The notes below the pieces were generated by a model. The model saw nothing but the letters and a program-made list of their open reading frames with translations. It was not told the origin of the DNA and did no database searches. From contig OX393581.1 in assembly GCA_947652605.1 (NCBI GenBank), positions 30,560,788-30,624,787 on the forward strand: DNA of 64,000 nucleotides, written 5' to 3'. The position numbers were made by a program, and so were the translations under genes. Source of the DNA: Elmis aenea. Taxonomy: Eukaryota; Arthropoda; Insecta; Coleoptera; Elmidae. Positions 47,843 to 59,519 of the stretch are shown here, one piece after another. Every line of letters starts with the position of its first letter. Position 1 is the first letter of the stretch.

Positions 47843-49640
47843 ACACAGCGATCTATCACTATGTAATAAACGTTACTTCCTCTCTTGTTGATTTGACTTT
47901 GCATAAGACGGTTCCACTTTTTTTAAATTAAACAAGTTATTAAGTTGAAGCCAAATACTTTGCCAACTACGATTTAAATCGTTTAGTTCAGTTTATATTT
48001 ATTTATTTACTGTCCAAACGTTCATTAATATTAAATAAAGACAAGTACGAAAAACTGTTTCTTTATATGGCAACTGATACAGTAACATATAGGTATGTGT
48101 AAAATTTATGAACTTTCTTCCAATTGGTATGCCCACGAGCCTCCGTGTACCTATGCTCATCAATAAGCCAGAGTTGATGTCGGCCATACATTACATATCG
48201 GAATTGGAGCACTGTCGTTTTCATTTTTCATTTCAAAAATAAATGCAACGTCCGAATTAATACAACCATGTACAGTAAAAAGCATGACATGTTGTACGTA
48301 ATAATTTAGTATGTAACGCTATACTTTATGCACTGTTACCGAACAATTGCACAAAAATAGAACCACGAACAGATTGTGGCCAATAGACCGGGAAATTAAA
48401 CATTTGGGTCAGATTTAAACATAAATCTCTGCAGCTAGATTTACGAAAACTAACCAAATCCAAAATGCATAACTAATGAGACATCACAAAAGGTCGTTTA
48501 TCTACTATTGACGCAACGTATAGTTTTTTATTCGATGAAACGATATATAAATCTCACTTCTAAAAGATTTACCAAAATGAAATCCAAGTTTTTATATAAT
48601 GTCAATGAACTATAACAGCCGATGCAATTCGTTTCGGAAATTAAAATTTAAAAAAAAAGTCTGGATATCCGGTCACTTGGATCAGTTTCAGAGAAAATCT
48701 GGTGATTGTGTCGTGTTGGGACAATCAAGGTTTCTCGATCGACACCAAAGCAATAGTACCTTTGAATATCAGTGGTTGTTGCTCTCTGCGAAACTCCTTA
48801 CCTTTTTTCTTAACTTGCAGCTTTGATATATTGTCACATATTGCACATGTCATCAGGTAAAAATTCATTTAAAAATGTTTCAAAAGAGTTAAACGCTCAC
48901 CTTATGCCTTTAATATAAAGAAAGTTTCCTATTCTGATAAAATATGGAAATTATTTTTAGTATTTTTTGAAATTTACAATACAAACAAATTGTCCGAAAT
49001 AAAGAGCGGTTAAATCACAAAGCGCCCGCCCACAGGAAGTTAAAATAATTTTGCAGTTTCTCCACCGGAACAGAAACTCTCCGATGGAATTAAAAATAAA
49101 AACTAGAAGTTTGATGGTTCATTTGCGTTTTTGGAGATTTGATTATTCAAGTTAATATTTTCTTAGGAACTGTTACAAATCATTCTAATGGCTCTATAAA
49201 TAATTTAAGTAAGAAATGTTTACTATTTTTAATGAAATTGTTACTTATTCTAGTGTGTTTATAGGTTTCGTAGGTATAATAATCAATGTATAAGTACTAT
49301 ATTTAATTAAAAGATAATAATTGATAAAATTGGTTTCTCCTGTTTCTTGATTAGGTTAAATTAAACAATGGTTTGCTGGTTTTCAAACAGGTTTATTCCT
49401 TTAAAATTCTTTTAAAAAAATCCTACATGTTTCGCCGAATATGTTTTTTTCGGCATCCTCAGGGATGTTTTTAAAATTGATGAATTTTTTTCTATAATGT
49501 TGAAATAGTAGACAAGTTAAAAATGGTTAAAGTTGAATAACTTGTCTACCTGAGAATATTTTTTTATTTCCGTATCTGATTTTTGTTTATGTTTTTGTTG
49601 GTTCTAAAAATAAAAAACGTTATGATTTCCTGCATTGTTC
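47843..49640. other. AT-rich DNA without recognised gene
   Basis: Short frames such as 47999-48187 (minus) and 48599-48826 (plus) have no signal peptide, domain or splice support. I see no bounded repeat. Confidence 0.35.
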
Positions 49641-49659
49641 ATTTTAGTGAACCATCTCA

Positions 49660-49733
49660 TTCTTAGTAGGGTTAATAGGGGGCCTCCAGATCAGGTTGCG
49701 CCTGGGGCCCCACAAAATCAAGATCCGCCACTG
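49660..49733. mobile_element. hAT-like terminal fragment
   Basis: GGGGCCCCACAAAATCAAGATCCGCCACTG is split by eye into an interior GGGGCCCC part and the end GATCCGCCACTG (complement CAGTGGCGGATC, a common hAT terminus). The opposite end was not found. Confidence 0.35.
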
Positions 49734-49966
49734 CCCGGATGCAGTTCAAAACAAGTCCGGAGTTTGCTTCCCATGAACCAAGAGCTTTTAATGCTGCTTG
49801 GCTATCGGACACTATTACTACTACCGTCTTTTTCTAATAATATTTTTGCACATAAGTCAATAAGTGCATAGTGTACATCTCCGCTTGAAATATGGTTGCA
49901 TACTGTTTAAAGCTCACAGATGTGCCTTGTCTCAGTTAAGTTGCTCCCAATATTCCACAACCTATC

Positions 49967-50470
49967 CAGGGATGGCAAATAGGTGGCAAATAGGTGGCAC
50001 GCGATTTTCGACGGTATCCTAAAGAATTCTATGAATAAATTTGTTTTTAAAATTTTAAACTTTTTCGAAATTGTTTATTTATTTTTAATTAGTAATGCTA
50101 ATTATCTACAACTACATGTTATTTAAATATCACAAAATTAAAAATACCAGAAAATAACAACTCTTCTTATATCGATACAATAATTTGATCATTACTATAC
50201 ATATAAAATACCAACTGTAGCGATGCACGGAACTTTTGATTGCATATGTATTTAGTGACACATAAAATCATGACGTTGGCAATACTGAACGAAATAACTG
50301 ACGGGTGTTTCTGGTAGGTAGGTTGGGTTAGGTTAAGTTAGGTTAGGTTGTGTTAGCTTAGGTTAGGTTAGGTTAGGTACTGGCACGGGGAAAAATTTGT
50401 ATTAAATTTTATCTTATTTTGGCACACTGATCAAATCCTTTTTGCCATCCACAGAACATTGCCATCGCTG
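49967..50470. mobile_element. hAT-like element carrying the TTAGG tract
   Basis: Ends are CAGGGATGGCAAATAGG and, reverse complemented, CAGCGATGGCAATG. TTGGCA/TGCCA words recur (GTGGCAAATAGGTGGCA, GTTGGCAAT, ACTGGCAC, TTTGGCACAC, TTTTGCCATCC). Flanks ACCTATCC and ACCTATGC match at 7 of 8 bases if the boundary is set one base in. No coding capacity. Confidence 0.5.
50318..50379. repeat. Interstitial TTAGG-type telomere-like tract
   Basis: About 60 bases of GGTTA units with variants (GGTTGGGTTAGGTTAAGTTA, then TTAGGTTAGGTTAGG after a short break). TTAGG is the ancestral insect telomere repeat (established knowledge). Here it is internal, degenerate and lies inside a hAT-like element. Confidence 0.75.
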
Positions 50471-50479
50471 ACCTATGCC

Positions 50480-53475
50480 ATACATATTGCGTTTTTGACC
50501 TGCCCGTATACCGGAGTGATATTCGTATAAAGAAAACATTTTGTTCACAGTTTAAAGAATGCTTAAAGTAGCGCTAAATATGAGACCCGAAGCGCCAAAA
50601 ATTATTGTAATGTTCAAACTGTCATTTAATAAAAACGTTTTTTTCTTTTTAAACACCCATGTCCCGTATTTGGTTTTATATATGCTTGATGCTTAATAAT
50701 TTTGTTAGTTAGATTAAAAAAATTTGAAATAATGTTTTTAAGTGTTTTATTATTTTATTTCATTACGTGATGCATAAGTCTGTCAAAAAAAGTTGTGGAA
50801 AATGTTCGAATCGCAATGAAAGTTGCTAATTTATCAAAAGCAATCTACTAAATGTAATTTTGACAATTACGGTTAAATAAGTAGCAAGTTCACCTTTGAT
50901 ATGTATACAGAAATTTATTTACTAAATCATATGCAGAAATAATTATTGTCATACAATCAGCATTGACAACAATTTTACGCTTATTACATATAAAATTGGA
51001 GCACCTAATGATCGTAGTTCATTATTTAAATCGTATTAACCCTGTCTTGTTTCCATTATTTATTGGTAATATTTTCTTGTAAATAAATTACAAGCACTTT
51101 TTCAATATTAGAATGCTACTGTGCAAGAACCTTTTCGAGAAAGTACTTAATCTAAAGTATAATGCAACGGTTTAGCACTTTTTACGGTCAAGTGACAGAA
51201 GCATGTTTGTAGTTCAACAAAAATTGAGCCACCAACAATTGCATAACAATTCTAAACGACGGAAAAACGTTTGAAACTATACATTACCGGTTATATCAAC
51301 TTTCGCTCACAGAGGCATTACATTACTCGAACAATTTATGAAGTGCAAGTTCTTAGTATGCCATGCCTCACTCAGCACAAACATTCATGCGTAAATGCTG
51401 CAAATATTTGGTTTTTATGAATCAGTCTACGATAAATCATGTAAAATGAACTGTGTATTATAAATAATAAAACACGGAATGTCGTTAATTTTTATGGAGT
51501 TTACACATTTCCTGTAAAATCCGCGATTTGTATTTACATACATATTTTGTAATTTGTACCAGTACAATTGCTAGGAAGTGGGCAGTGTGGTAAGAAATCA
51601 TGAGAAAGGAACGAAATTATTAAGCATTTCTAGAACAGTCGAGCTTTTTTAAATCACCTCAATTCAGTTGAGCTTTCTTCTACCAAGAACACAATAAAGA
51701 TTGCCTAGAGGTACCTAAATAAAATATGATAAAGTAAGGTAACTGTACACTTGTGAACGATTTGAAAAACGCACGTTTTTGTACATATAAAAAGGAATTT
51801 GCTATATAACATAACATTTGATTTCCTAGATTACCAATCGATACGCGAATTACTAAGAACTAGTTAAATAAAAAATCAAATTACTTAATAAACTATGGTG
51901 TTATGAAAACATAAATTACTTTTTGTGACAATGGAACATTTTTACAAACTGGAGCCGTTTATGAAACTGCCTTCGAATGTACAACAAAGAAAACGTAATT
52001 GGTAATCATAAAGAAAAATTTTGAAATCATTGATTTCTATTGCGAAAATATTGCACATTACTTTTCTAACAGTTTCTTAATATTATTTAAAATATTATTG
52101 TTCTTGTTTCCTAAGCATGTATTTCATAAAAACACTGTAAAGATTGTGATCACAATTAAAATTTCCCACAAGAATTCAAATTTCATTTATACTAGCAATA
52201 AACTCTACGAATAAGTTTTTGTAAAATTTCATCAATTTTAAATTTTAAGTTACTTTTTATTTCAACAACTTGGTCATTTCTACCTTTGTTTTTCTGTAAA
52301 TAAATGTTCAAAAATTAGAAATTGGCGCACAATAAACTTTAGTTTGTTTTTAATTATAATGAAGATTGAAAATGTAGGATTCATTTCCTGTTCCTTTTTT
52401 CGATAAAAAAATATGAATAAACTGAATTTATTGAGTTTTCCAATCATTAAGTTCAAATGTTTCCGATTTGTATGTCACACTAACTGAAGCGGAACTGAAT
52501 ATAAAACAATAAATCATAAAAAACGAAAAAACGATGCGGAATAGAATCGGAATTAGAACCAAGTTATTTAACTTTTAGAAGCGTGGACTTGAAATTCTTG
52601 CAGAAAAAATTAACTATAACGTTTTTTGCTTCCAAAAAAATTTTTTTTAAGGGGAATTACTTTCAATTAAATTATTTACTAACGCTGTCCCAGGTATTTA
52701 CGATAAGTCATGTTCAGTCTTCGTGTACTATTGAAGTGACATCTTAATGTTTAATCTTAGAATACCGTAAAATGGAAGGTAATTGACCATGAGGGTTAAG
52801 TTGACCTCAAAGGTAAAAATCATTTTAAGGCTACATAGTTGTTACATTAAATTATATTTTATTATTTTTATACTGCATATAGTTTATATATTTTCGTTGA
52901 AAAAATGTCATATTTATTTTTGCTAATGGCAACTTGTTAAGTTATATTACTTTACAAAATTAGTCCTATATATTTTCTCGCTATTTCCTAATTTGTTAAA
53001 AATGACTTCTAAATATTTACATTTTTTAACTCCTTTTATGTATTCCGTTTCTAAAGGTAAGTCGTTTATTTCTGTATTTCCTAGGGGTAAAGTTGACTAT
53101 TAAAAACATTTTTTTGTAGTTGATTTGGTAATGATATTGATAATTTTAAATACTATAATAAAAGGTTGGGTATTTATCATGTTACATAAGTATTTTTACT
53201 TTTTTATCTTCATATAGCAATATTTCAGGTTCAGGTCTAAAATTGGTTAACTTTTTCCCATATCCGGTCAATTTTATTGTTATTTATAAAACAAATAAAC
53301 ACTGCTAAAAAAAATTAACACGCATAGATATTTTTTTAGATTTTTAATCAGCTATGTGCATTTTAAAAGTTATTGAATAGTTCACTTAATAAGTTACTCA
53401 CTAGTTTCCATATAATATTAAAATATTTGTAAATCTAATTGTGTAATATTTGTAGTCGATTATCTATGTATAAGC
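50480..53475. other. Gene-free AT-rich DNA
   Basis: No convincing exon. From about 52765 to 53290 a few GGTAATTGACC, AAGTTGACC, AAAGTTGACT and GGTTAACTT motifs in both orientations hint at another word-type element with indistinct ends. Confidence 0.35.
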
Positions 53476-53480
53476 TTGAC

Positions 53481-54475
53481 ATACCGGGTGTAAACGAAGT
53501 GTGGTTCACCCCCTTTTTTATATATTATGTGCAAAAAATCGGATTTTTTAAGTACATGCACACAATTGTTTCATTTCCGGTTTCGTCGAAAATGACCCCA
53601 ACTTTGTTATTTTAAATGGAACACCCTGTATATTTTTACATTTTTGGTAAGAGGAAACGATTTTCGATACAACTGCACTATTTTGGTTAATTTTTATAAC
53701 CTCAAATAATTTTTGAAACAAAATTTAATTTTTTACTAAGTGTGCCGTGACCTGCATACATTAAATTTTATTATGTCAACAATTGTCCAAAAAACGTTTT
53801 TGTAAATTTTAAATGACATTTAGGTTACTTTAATCGGCTTTGAAGGTTGCGGAATCGGTTTTTTGACAAAGTCAATTTTTTTAAATGGAACTATGGTGGT
53901 ACATGCGGTTTTTTAAATGGAGCATTTTCTGACGAATTCATCGATACCAATAATTTGTATTTTTATTGAAAGTCTGCTTCAAAAACTTCAAATTATTGTG
54001 AAGATTTATTAAGAGATCCCGTTAATCGCAGTACACTGTGCATAACTGCAACAAAACAAATCATTCAAAACAAAAACAAAGGTGCTACGGAAGATCACTG
54101 TGGAAACAAACAAATGCTTGCTTATGTGATTGTATGTCATTTCAGTGATAGAAAAATGTTTACAGTCATTAAATGCAAACTTAATAAAAAAATTCAATTT
54201 TGGTTTAAAATAATTTGAGGTTATTAAAAATAACCAAAATAGTGCACTTGTATCCAAAATCGCTTCTTCTTTCCAAAAATGTAAGTATATACAGGGTGTG
54301 CCATTAAAAATAACAAAGTTGGGGTAATTTCCGGCGAAACCGGAAGTGAAACAATGTGTGCATGTACTTAAAAAATCCGGTTGTTTGCTCACATCATATG
54401 TCTAAAATTTCTTAAATCTAAAATCAAAACTAAAGGAAAAAAGGGGGTGTACCACATGTTATTTACACCCGGTAT
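53481..54475. mobile_element. 995-bp foldback, ATACCGGGTGTAAA ends
   Basis: Ends are ATACCGGGTGTAAA and its complement, followed by CCCCCTTTTTT on one side and AAAAAAGGGGG on the other. Within each arm is an ACACCCTGTATA or TATACAGGGTGT motif about 150 bases from the end, followed by long paired sequence (AACCTCAAATAATTTTTGAA near 53700 against its complement near 54215). The 127-aa minus frame at 54009-54392 spans an arm and is not supported as a gene. Confidence 0.75.
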
Positions 54476-55379
54476 AACTAGTGGAATTTAAAAAAAACAT
54501 TATTTAAGCAAAACAAAATTTAATGTGTCATAAAAGGAGAAGAAGGATTTTAAAGGATAAGATGTCAAATTTTTTTAAAGATGTAGGTAAATTCACTAAA
54601 ATTTTAAATTAAATTCATATGACGAAATGTTTTTCAAGTTATTTAGAGCATTTTTGGTGTAAATAATTATGGTTTAAGATTGTGTACAAATCAATTAATA
54701 TTTCAACCGACTGTCTTCTGGGACGATTTAGTAATGCATAGAGATCTAAAAAACAGACATAATTTATTTTAGAAAATATGTGAATTTTGTTAAAGGTGAT
54801 TCTCGATAGTCATTTGCTATTCACCTTGTGAAATTATTTAATAAACTGTGGTTTCCCAATTCGCCAACTATTATATTAATTATTGGTTTCGGGCAGCTAT
54901 TACAAAATGTCCTTCTTCAGATCTAGATTAGATTAACTTTAATAATATACACGATTTAAAAAAAACAAGGTTTGCATATTATACGCCTGTTTCTCAAGTT
55001 TATTACTATTCTTTATTTAAACTATAGTATAATTTAATTAATGAAATAATTTAATTACTAAAATTAGTTGTTTTATGTACTGAGAGTTTGTCATCATAAA
55101 ACAACATATAGCAAACAAATATATATTATCCATTACACAAATATAGGATGGTTTTAGTTTCAAGTTTTTTAATTTTAAGATAAACAAAGTCGATTAAATT
55201 GAAAAAAAAAGTTTAACAAGTACTCACTGTTTAATTAAAATCTTTTAAAAATATCATACCATTTTCATTATGCAAAAACATTATAAAAAAGCTTTTTACC
55301 GCATTTTCTTTATTTTTAGTAGTATTGAAAAATTGAAATCACTCTCAAAACAACATTTTATTTTATAAATGGTGATTAA

Positions 55380-55528
55380 CCTTTTCGGTGCGCAATGCTT
55401 TTAGTTTTTCTGTGCCTGTAGTGCGCCTAACTTTCAAATGCGGTAACGTTCGAGCGAGTTAACTTGTTTCGAGCACCTTGGGCCGCGTAAAAATTCGGCG
55501 AGTATACTCGTCCAGAGCACCGAAAAGG
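55380..55528. mobile_element. 149-bp piggyBac-like MITE, copy 2
   Basis: TTAA flanks (55376-55379, 55529-55532) with ends CCTTTTCGGTGCG and GAGCACCGAAAAGG. It matches 26226-26374 in reverse orientation over its full length with scattered changes. Confidence 0.7.
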
Positions 55529-55565
55529 TTAAATTAAAAAAAGGAATTAAATGTTTGTCTATTAT

Positions 55566-55775
55566 CAGAGCTGGGCATTACTTGAGTATTTTTGTACTTC
55601 AGTACTTTTTCAAGTACTTTTCCGGTACTTAAGACTGGTACTGCAGTACATTTTAAAATTAGTTACTTATTACTTGTATTAGTACTTCAGTACCACAAAA
55701 ATTACTTAAGTACTTTGTAAAATACTGCAGTACAGTGCAAAGTACTTAAGTAATTTTAGTAGACACAAGTACGTT
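55566..55775. repeat. AGTACTT-word array
   Basis: It begins CAGAGCTGGGCATTACTTG, a hAT-like terminus, and contains more than a dozen AGTACTT, AAGTACTT, GTACTTAAG and TACTTGAG words, which are near self-complementary. The expected inverted right terminus was not found. Confidence 0.6.
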
Positions 55776-55799
55776 TTAAGATATTAGGTTTTATATGAT

Positions 55800-57180
55800 A
55801 GGAACTGTGGTTTTCAACATGTTAAAACTTGTCTAAAGTTTTAAACACAACCCGCATTGGAGTGCATAGAATAGCAGCAATTAATCTATTGCAAGGAGAA
55901 CAGTCAATATACTACGGGTATACATTACCAAGTTTAGTATTAAAGTAAAATATCGGTATTGATATGAGTAAAAAACAATTAAACATCGTTATCTTATTAA
56001 GAACAAAAAGCCATGCCAAAAATGTCTTTAAAGTTTTTCTCTAGCTTTTCGTTTAAGCGAGATATTTAACATTTTTGAAAATTGCCAAAAACCGATTTTT
56101 GGCTATATTTCGAAAATTAAAAAAGATATCAAAAATCTGTTAACGGCAATGAATTTCTCTCGAAAAAAGAAATCGAGATTACGTACTTAGTTTTTTTCTA
56201 TATCTGATAATAACTGAGATAGCCTGTATGGGCATAGAAAATAGGCCACCCTGTACTCTGAAATAATTTTTATAACCACAAGTTGTCATACCAACCTTAT
56301 GACGAAGTGACGAAAGCTCAAAACTGGTATAGATTTACTTCAAGAAAAGATTATTTTAAAAAACAATAGTGATTTTTAAATTAAACATCTACAGTGTCCC
56401 AGCTAAAACTTATCAGCCCTGTAAGTTTATTATGAAATATTTTGAGGGTCGCAAATGGTTTTTTATGTCTTATTAGATTTTATAAATATCCAACTGTTTT
56501 CAAGATCATCGATTTTAAAACATTATTTTTTAGTTAACTTCTTTCTTTTAAATAGCATCGTATAATTCCAAAGGTATGTTTTGAAAATTGTTGAAATTAC
56601 ATGTATTTTTACAGGATTTGTTTTTTGCGTAACGCTTTTTTATGATTTAAGCAAACATTAGATTAATCAAAGTAACCTGTGAAATAATTATGAAACGACA
56701 GGAAGGCGTCAAATAAAATGAAATTTTTTCATACTTTCGTTTTAAATTTAAAATTATGTGCTTTCTTTAAAAATTACGCTACTAATTTAAAAGTTATACG
56801 TAGCAGTGCAGAATACAAAAAAAGTTAGTTAAATGGATAAAAAACAGTGAAATTTAATTATAAATATAAAATTATAGCGTGGATGCACATCGCTTTAAAT
56901 TAAGATTTATAAAATATCCATTAAAATAAGCACATACACATTTTGAAAATAAATGCATAAAGAGTCATAAAAGTTTCTTTCTACATATTCACTTACAGTG
57001 TATGATTTCATTTACACAAGAAATCAATCCGTAATAGGTCCTCTACAATTCATATTGTATTTTACTTTCCTTCTCACTCCAAAAGTAGTGCTCGAAACTT
57101 ATTTAAACATGCAACCCATGAATACTTTCTTTGTCAATGACATTGCCATAAATATTGATAAATGTGCCCAAGCTAATTAA
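55800..57180. other. 5' flank of proline-rich gene 2
   Basis: AT-rich. A one-sided TACAGGGTGG-type end (GGCCACCCTGTA) lies near 56245-56257, the remains of a foldback arm starting about 56000. No gene recognised; the 60-aa frame at 56998 is not supported. Confidence 0.35.
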
Positions 57181-57211
57181 AATACAACCCTCGTACGCTG
57201 AAAATTCGTAG

Positions 57212-57218
57212 TATAAAA
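57212..57218 (+). promoter_or_regulatory. TATA box of proline-rich gene 2
   Basis: TATAAAA, 110 bases before the ATG at 57328 and followed about 30 bases on by GAGTTGTTTC, a reasonable start region. A TATA promoter fits a strongly, tissue-specifically expressed structural protein. Confidence 0.6.
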
Positions 57219-57327
57219 ACAGCGAGAAAGTGGTTGAGTTGTTTCTTTTGTAGTTAGTGTGTGCTGTGATGATGTGTGTAGTTTAATATTTTTATCGTAC
57301 ATTGGATAACTTTAAAACGTTTTTACA

Positions 57328-59040
57328 ATGAAACCACTGGTAAGTTTTTCTTAGACGTAACACTGCTTGCTATTAAGAGTGATTGTTTCTTAGGTGTGCT
57401 TTTTGCTGCTTTTCGTTTACATGAAAACTGCAACATCAGAAGCAGATTTGCAAGATCTACAAGAACAAGAGCAACAACATATAGATCCTGTGTCTGACCA
57501 AGAGTTCGAACATCCAGATAAAGATCAAGATAAAAGAACAATTTTCGGCAACCATTTCAGAATAAGTAAACACGTCGCGATTACTCCGAATGGTCAAAAA
57601 CACGTAATCGGTTATGGATCTGTCGGTGTACAGTATGTGCCAGTGATTAAACCGGTTAAGGTACTAAAGCCAGTTCTCCGGCCATATGGATTTAAACCTA
57701 TCAGACATCAACCAATAGTGCATGTTAAACCAATAGTTCAGTATTTACCACCGGTAGTGCCAGTGCCGAAACCTATCCACGTTGAAACCGGTTGGAAACC
57801 AATACCTGCACCTGCTCCTCCAGCAATAATCCAAAAACCCGTACCGGTACAACATGTACCGTTTCCGATAGCAATTAAACCATCAATACCTGTGGTTCTT
57901 CCCCCTCCACCAGTTAGACCGGTAATACCCGAACCAGTGCATGTGGCACAACCGGCAGTACCAATAGTGCAACCGGTTAAACCAATTCTGTCTGCACCTA
58001 ACACTTTCTTTTTTCAAACACCGGTAGCCAGACCCGGTTTATTGCCTCAAACACCCTTTTTACAAATAAACAAACCTCAGTTCCCAGTATTACCCCTGGG
58101 TGCATCCTTCCCATCTCCTGTTTTGCAGCAACCGGTACCTAAATTTGTTCATTTTAATGTTCCACCACCTGCTCCTGCCGTACCAATCGAAGCACCATAT
58201 CCTATAGCACCATATGTGCCTATACCACCTCCAGTACCTGTGCATCAACATTTTCCACATTTTCCAGTACACCATCCTACAACATTCCATTTACCTGCAC
58301 CAGCACAACCTCCAGTGCGTGTACAACAACATTTGCCTCCTCTTCCGTTACACCATCCTACAGCATTCAATTTCCCTGCACCAGCACTACACAATGTACC
58401 AGTGCAACAACCTTTTCCTCCTCTTCCGTTACACCATCCTACAGAATTTCATTTCCCTGCACCAGCACCACACAATGTACCAGTGCAACCACCAATACCA
58501 GCTCATCCAGTATCGGTGCCGGTACCTTTACAACCTTCTGCCCCTATACCACCACCACTTCCTATAAGACCATCCGTTCCTTTCAACCCACAACCTTTAC
58601 CAGGTCCTCCGGCAACAGTAGAATATCACGGCAACCGAAATTTGGTACCTTACAATGACCATATACCATTTTCGCATATTCGACCGCTAGTACCAGGACC
58701 TCAACAATTATTACCCGGGGAACAACATGGTCCGCTAATTCCATCGCACCCTCAGGTGCCGCAACACTTCCTTCCTGATCCTCAAGGTCCTCAATTTCTA
58801 CCAGAACCGGAGCGCATACCTCATGCATTAAACTTTGCTCCTGAGCAGCCACTTCCTGCTCAACTTCAACTTTCAATTCAACCAGGACAAACGGATCTGC
58901 AGCTTCCTAGATATCTTCCACAACATCCGAATTATAGGTCAGAATTCTTCGGTAATTTTGCCAATTTACAAAATCAAGAGAGCATTTTACGACCATCTAT
59001 TTCTTTGGAGCCACCATATCACCAAACCAATATAAAATAA
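57328..59040 (+). CDS. Secreted proline-rich repeat protein, 552 aa, unknown
   Basis: The first coding exon (57328-57339) holds only Met-Lys-Pro-Leu; a 54-bp intron follows and the second exon (57394-59040) carries the rest, phase 0. A tiny first exon before a secreted structural protein is common in insect cuticle genes (family knowledge). Residues 1-19 form a signal peptide ending ATS. An acidic segment leads to D-K-R at 50-52, then IFGNHFRISKHVAITP. From residue about 80 on the protein is Pro/Val/His/Gln-rich, with PVP, VPV and P-I-P motifs. Three tandem 27-residue repeats (core LPLHHPTAFNFPAPALHNVP) occupy 58249-58491. Few charged residues and no cysteines are seen in the repeat part. Likely extracellular matrix, cuticle or eggshell; no named family recognised. 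It is divergent from the other proline-rich gene, 12.4 kb away. Confidence 0.8.
58249..58491 (+). repeat. Three 81-bp coding tandem repeats
   Basis: Three in-frame 27-codon units sharing HHPT.F...PAPA....V.VQ. Units 2 and 3 are most alike, so the array grew recently by unequal exchange or slippage. Confidence 0.75.
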
Positions 59041-59476
59041 ATTTATGAACGGTCCACAGCTTTGGCTATTAATTTTGTTAGGTGACATTTTTGGCGCAGC
59101 CATTAAAAAGAAGAGAAGGACATAACCGTAAAAACGAAACGTTTCGTTAATATCGCACAATCCTTATAAAAAGATTGAAAACGAATATTTGTCATGATAC
59201 GCCTTTTTTTTGTATAATTCGTTTAAGGCTTTGATAGTGATCGGCCAATATTTCGCCCAAAGACGCAATGTTTAACAAAATTTTTCATCTAACAAAATAA
59301 ATAGTATCTGTTTTTATAACAAATAATCTACCAAAGATAATTCTTGGTCGATGCGCCAATTATTTATTTATTGTTGTTAATTGATATTATTAGCTATCCT
59401 TGTTGAACTGCATATAATTAAGCTCTTTGTTATTTGTTGTAAAAGGATATTATTTTTGTAACAATTTTGCATATGT

Positions 59477-59482
59477 AATAAA
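59477..59482 (+). terminator. Poly(A) signal of proline-rich gene 2
   Basis: AATAAA 437 bases after the stop codon; another AATAAA lies at 59296-59301. Confidence 0.45.
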
Positions 59483-59519
59483 TCTGTGATTCATGCAAAT
59501 CAGTTGTATTAACCTTGTG

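Noticed and set aside
49635..49871. 78-aa plus frame
   Set aside because: Crosses a hAT-like terminus fragment; no coding character.
54009..54392. 127-aa minus frame
   Set aside because: Overlaps a foldback arm and has no recognisable domain.
57738..58876. Antisense and out-of-frame ORFs over the proline-rich gene
   Set aside because: Shadows of a proline-rich frame; the plus frame has signal peptide, TATA box and splice support.
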